A stretch of 64,000 bases of DNA, from the NCBI RefSeq assembly GCF_018987265.1, contig NZ_CP076854.1:1426001-1490000 (forward strand), read 5' to 3'. The notes under the pieces were generated by a model. That model saw only the letters and a list, made by a program, of their open reading frames with translations. It did no database searches and was not told the DNA's origin. The stretch comes from Rhizobium sp. WYJ-E13 (GTDB lineage: Bacteria; Pseudomonadota; Alphaproteobacteria; Rhizobiales; Rhizobiaceae). A program made the translations under genes and the position numbers. Below, one piece after another: positions 62,901 through 64,000 of this stretch (position 1 is the first letter of the stretch; the number at the start of each line of letters is the position of its first letter).

Positions 62901-62917
62901 TTCGTCATCTTGACGAA
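62901..62917. promoter_or_regulatory. ROK-regulon operator copy 4
   Basis: TTCGTCA-TCT-TGACGAA, a perfect palindrome (14 of 14), 87 bp ahead of the ATPase gene. It is the best-conserved copy and defines the consensus. Confidence 0.7.
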
Positions 62918-63003
62918 CTAATTCGTTCCCCGCAAAGTGCCGGCTGAATTATGCCTCGATCAGCGACCTTCGCTTGACATAGCTTACTGGGAGAACAGTG
63001 GAC

Positions 63004-64000
63004 ATGGCCGGTTTGAGATTGAACGATGTCAGAAAAAGCTTTGGCCACCACGGTATTCTGCACGGCATCGATCTTGATGTGAACGAGGGTGAATTCGTTG
63101 TCTTGGTCGGCCCATCCGGCTGCGGGAAATCGACCCTTCTGCGATTGATCGCCGGACTTGAGAACGTCACGGGAGGACGCGTCCTGATCGGCGACAAGGA
63201 CGTTACGCAGGCCGCCCCTGGCGAACGAGAAATTGCGATGGTGTTTCAGTCCTATGCACTTTACCCGCACATGACCGTCGCGAAAAACCTGTCATTCGGC
63301 CTCGAAAACCTCAAAATGACGCGAGCCGAAATTGATGCCCGTGTCATGGAAGCGGCCAGGATGCTGGCGATTGAACCACTTCTTGAGCGGCGTCCAAAAC
63401 AGCTGTCGGGAGGACAGAGGCAACGTGTGGCGATCGGACGAGCCATCGTTCGAAACCCCAAGCTGTTCCTTTTCGACGAGCCGCTGTCCAATCTTGACGC
63501 AGCACTTCGCGTACAGACGAGAGGCGAGATCAGCCGGCTCCACAAGCGCCTGGGCGCAACGATGATTTATGTCACGCACGATCAGATCGAGGCGATGACG
63601 ATGGCGGACCGCATCGTCGTGCTCAATGCCGGCCGTGTCGAACAGATCGGCACGCCCCTGGAGCTTTTCGAGACGCCGGCGAACCGGTTCGTCGCAGGGT
63701 TTATCGGATCCCCCCAGATGAATTTTTTCGAAGGCGAACTGCTTTCCTTTGGCCCCGGGGGGATAGCCCTGCAGGTGCCTGGATTCGGTGCGCTCAACGT
63801 GCCGCTGGAGGCCCCCGATGCCCAGATCGGCCAGGCGGTCACGCTTGGCGTCCGTCCCAGTCATTTCGGATTGGCGCGGGATCAAACCCGCGACGGTCTT
63901 CGCGTTCGCTATCATGTTGACTATGCCGAAAGCATCGGAACGGAAACCTATGTCTATGGCACGGTCGAATCCTGCGAAACCTCTGCGGTTATCCATCTTC
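63004..64000 (+). CDS. Sugar ABC ATP-binding protein (MalK/UgpC type, 3' end outside window)
   Basis: The frame opens at ATG 63004 and is still open at the window end (332 residues seen). Motifs are Walker [22 protein letters not shown], signature [16 protein letters not shown], Walker [12 protein letters not shown] and [10 protein letters not shown]; the TOBE/OB part starts near [10 protein letters not shown]. The importer at 55605-58611 lacks its own ATPase, and a perfect copy of the shared palindrome lies upstream, so this is its likely partner. Confidence 0.92.
   Translation, partial: MAGLRLNDVRKSFGHHGILHGIDLDVNEGEFVVLVGPSGCGKSTLLRLIAGLENVTGGRVLIGDKDVTQAAPGEREIAMVFQSYALYPHMTVAKNLSFGLENLKMTRAEIDARVMEAARMLAIEPLLERRPKQLSGGQRQRVAIGRAIVRNPKLFLFDEPLSNLDAALRVQTRGEISRLHKRLGATMIYVTHDQIEAMTMADRIVVLNAGRVEQIGTPLELFETPANRFVAGFIGSPQMNFFEGELLSFGPGGIALQVPGFGALNVPLEAPDAQIGQAVTLGVRPSHFGLARDQTRDGLRVRYHVDYAESIGTETYVYGTVESCETSAVIHL

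Overview
The window looks like a piece of a fast-growing alpha-proteobacterial rhizobium (Rhizobium leguminosarum / R. etli type). The signs are uniformly GC-rich coding, a complete thu trehalose/maltose operon, a rhizobial erythritol (ery) locus, iron-responsive boxes of the TGA-N9-TCA type ahead of siderophore genes, and a very high density of ABC importers. No rRNA, tRNA, transposase, integrase or CRISPR array was recognised. These assignments come from reading motifs and gene order; no database search was run.

Layout. 1-2974: end of a sulfonate-type ABC ATPase and two flavin-dependent (luciferase-like) monooxygenases, i.e. organosulfur use. 2978-9485: a siderophore uptake system made of a TonB-dependent receptor (minus strand) diverging from an ABC operon (ATPase, two FecCD permeases, binding protein). 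Each direction carries its own iron-responsive box. 9568-10461: an RpiR-type regulator. 10510-14121: an EmrB/EmrA-like multidrug pump with a divergent TetR regulator. 14122-17048: a gene-poor stretch with small hypothetical genes and gene remnants. 17049-24587: thuR and the thuEFGKAB operon. 24672-25552: ribB under an FMN riboswitch.

25664-54000 is a polyol/pentose island of three modules. Module A (25664-36096): two short-chain dehydrogenases, a triose-phosphate isomerase and a pentose-type ABC importer on the minus strand, facing a split transketolase, an FGGY kinase and a SorC-family regulator on the plus strand. Three copies of a TGAATA-N2-TATTCA-like site mark the module's control points. 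Module B (36241-48544): eryABCD, a DeoR regulator, eryH (TIM-like) and eryI (RpiB-like), diverging from a DUF2291 gene and an ABC importer (eryEFG). Module C (48677-53917): a DeoR regulator, a LyxK-like kinase, a GlpD-like dehydrogenase and a convergent class II aldolase. Together these suggest a kinase, then ketose-1-phosphate, then aldolase route.

54078-64000 is a plant-oligosaccharide style module: a cytoplasmic GH28-like protein, a sugar ABC importer, a six-hairpin glycosidase, a ROK sugar kinase, a ROK repressor and the importer ATPase (cut by the window end). Four copies of the palindrome TTCGTCA-N3-TGACGAA sit ahead of the binding protein (two), between the kinase and the repressor (one), and ahead of the ATPase (one). 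In three cases the site sits at or just after a recognisable -10 box. This is the best candidate here for a coherent, possibly undescribed regulon: a ROK repressor controlling a physically split importer and its two glycosidases.
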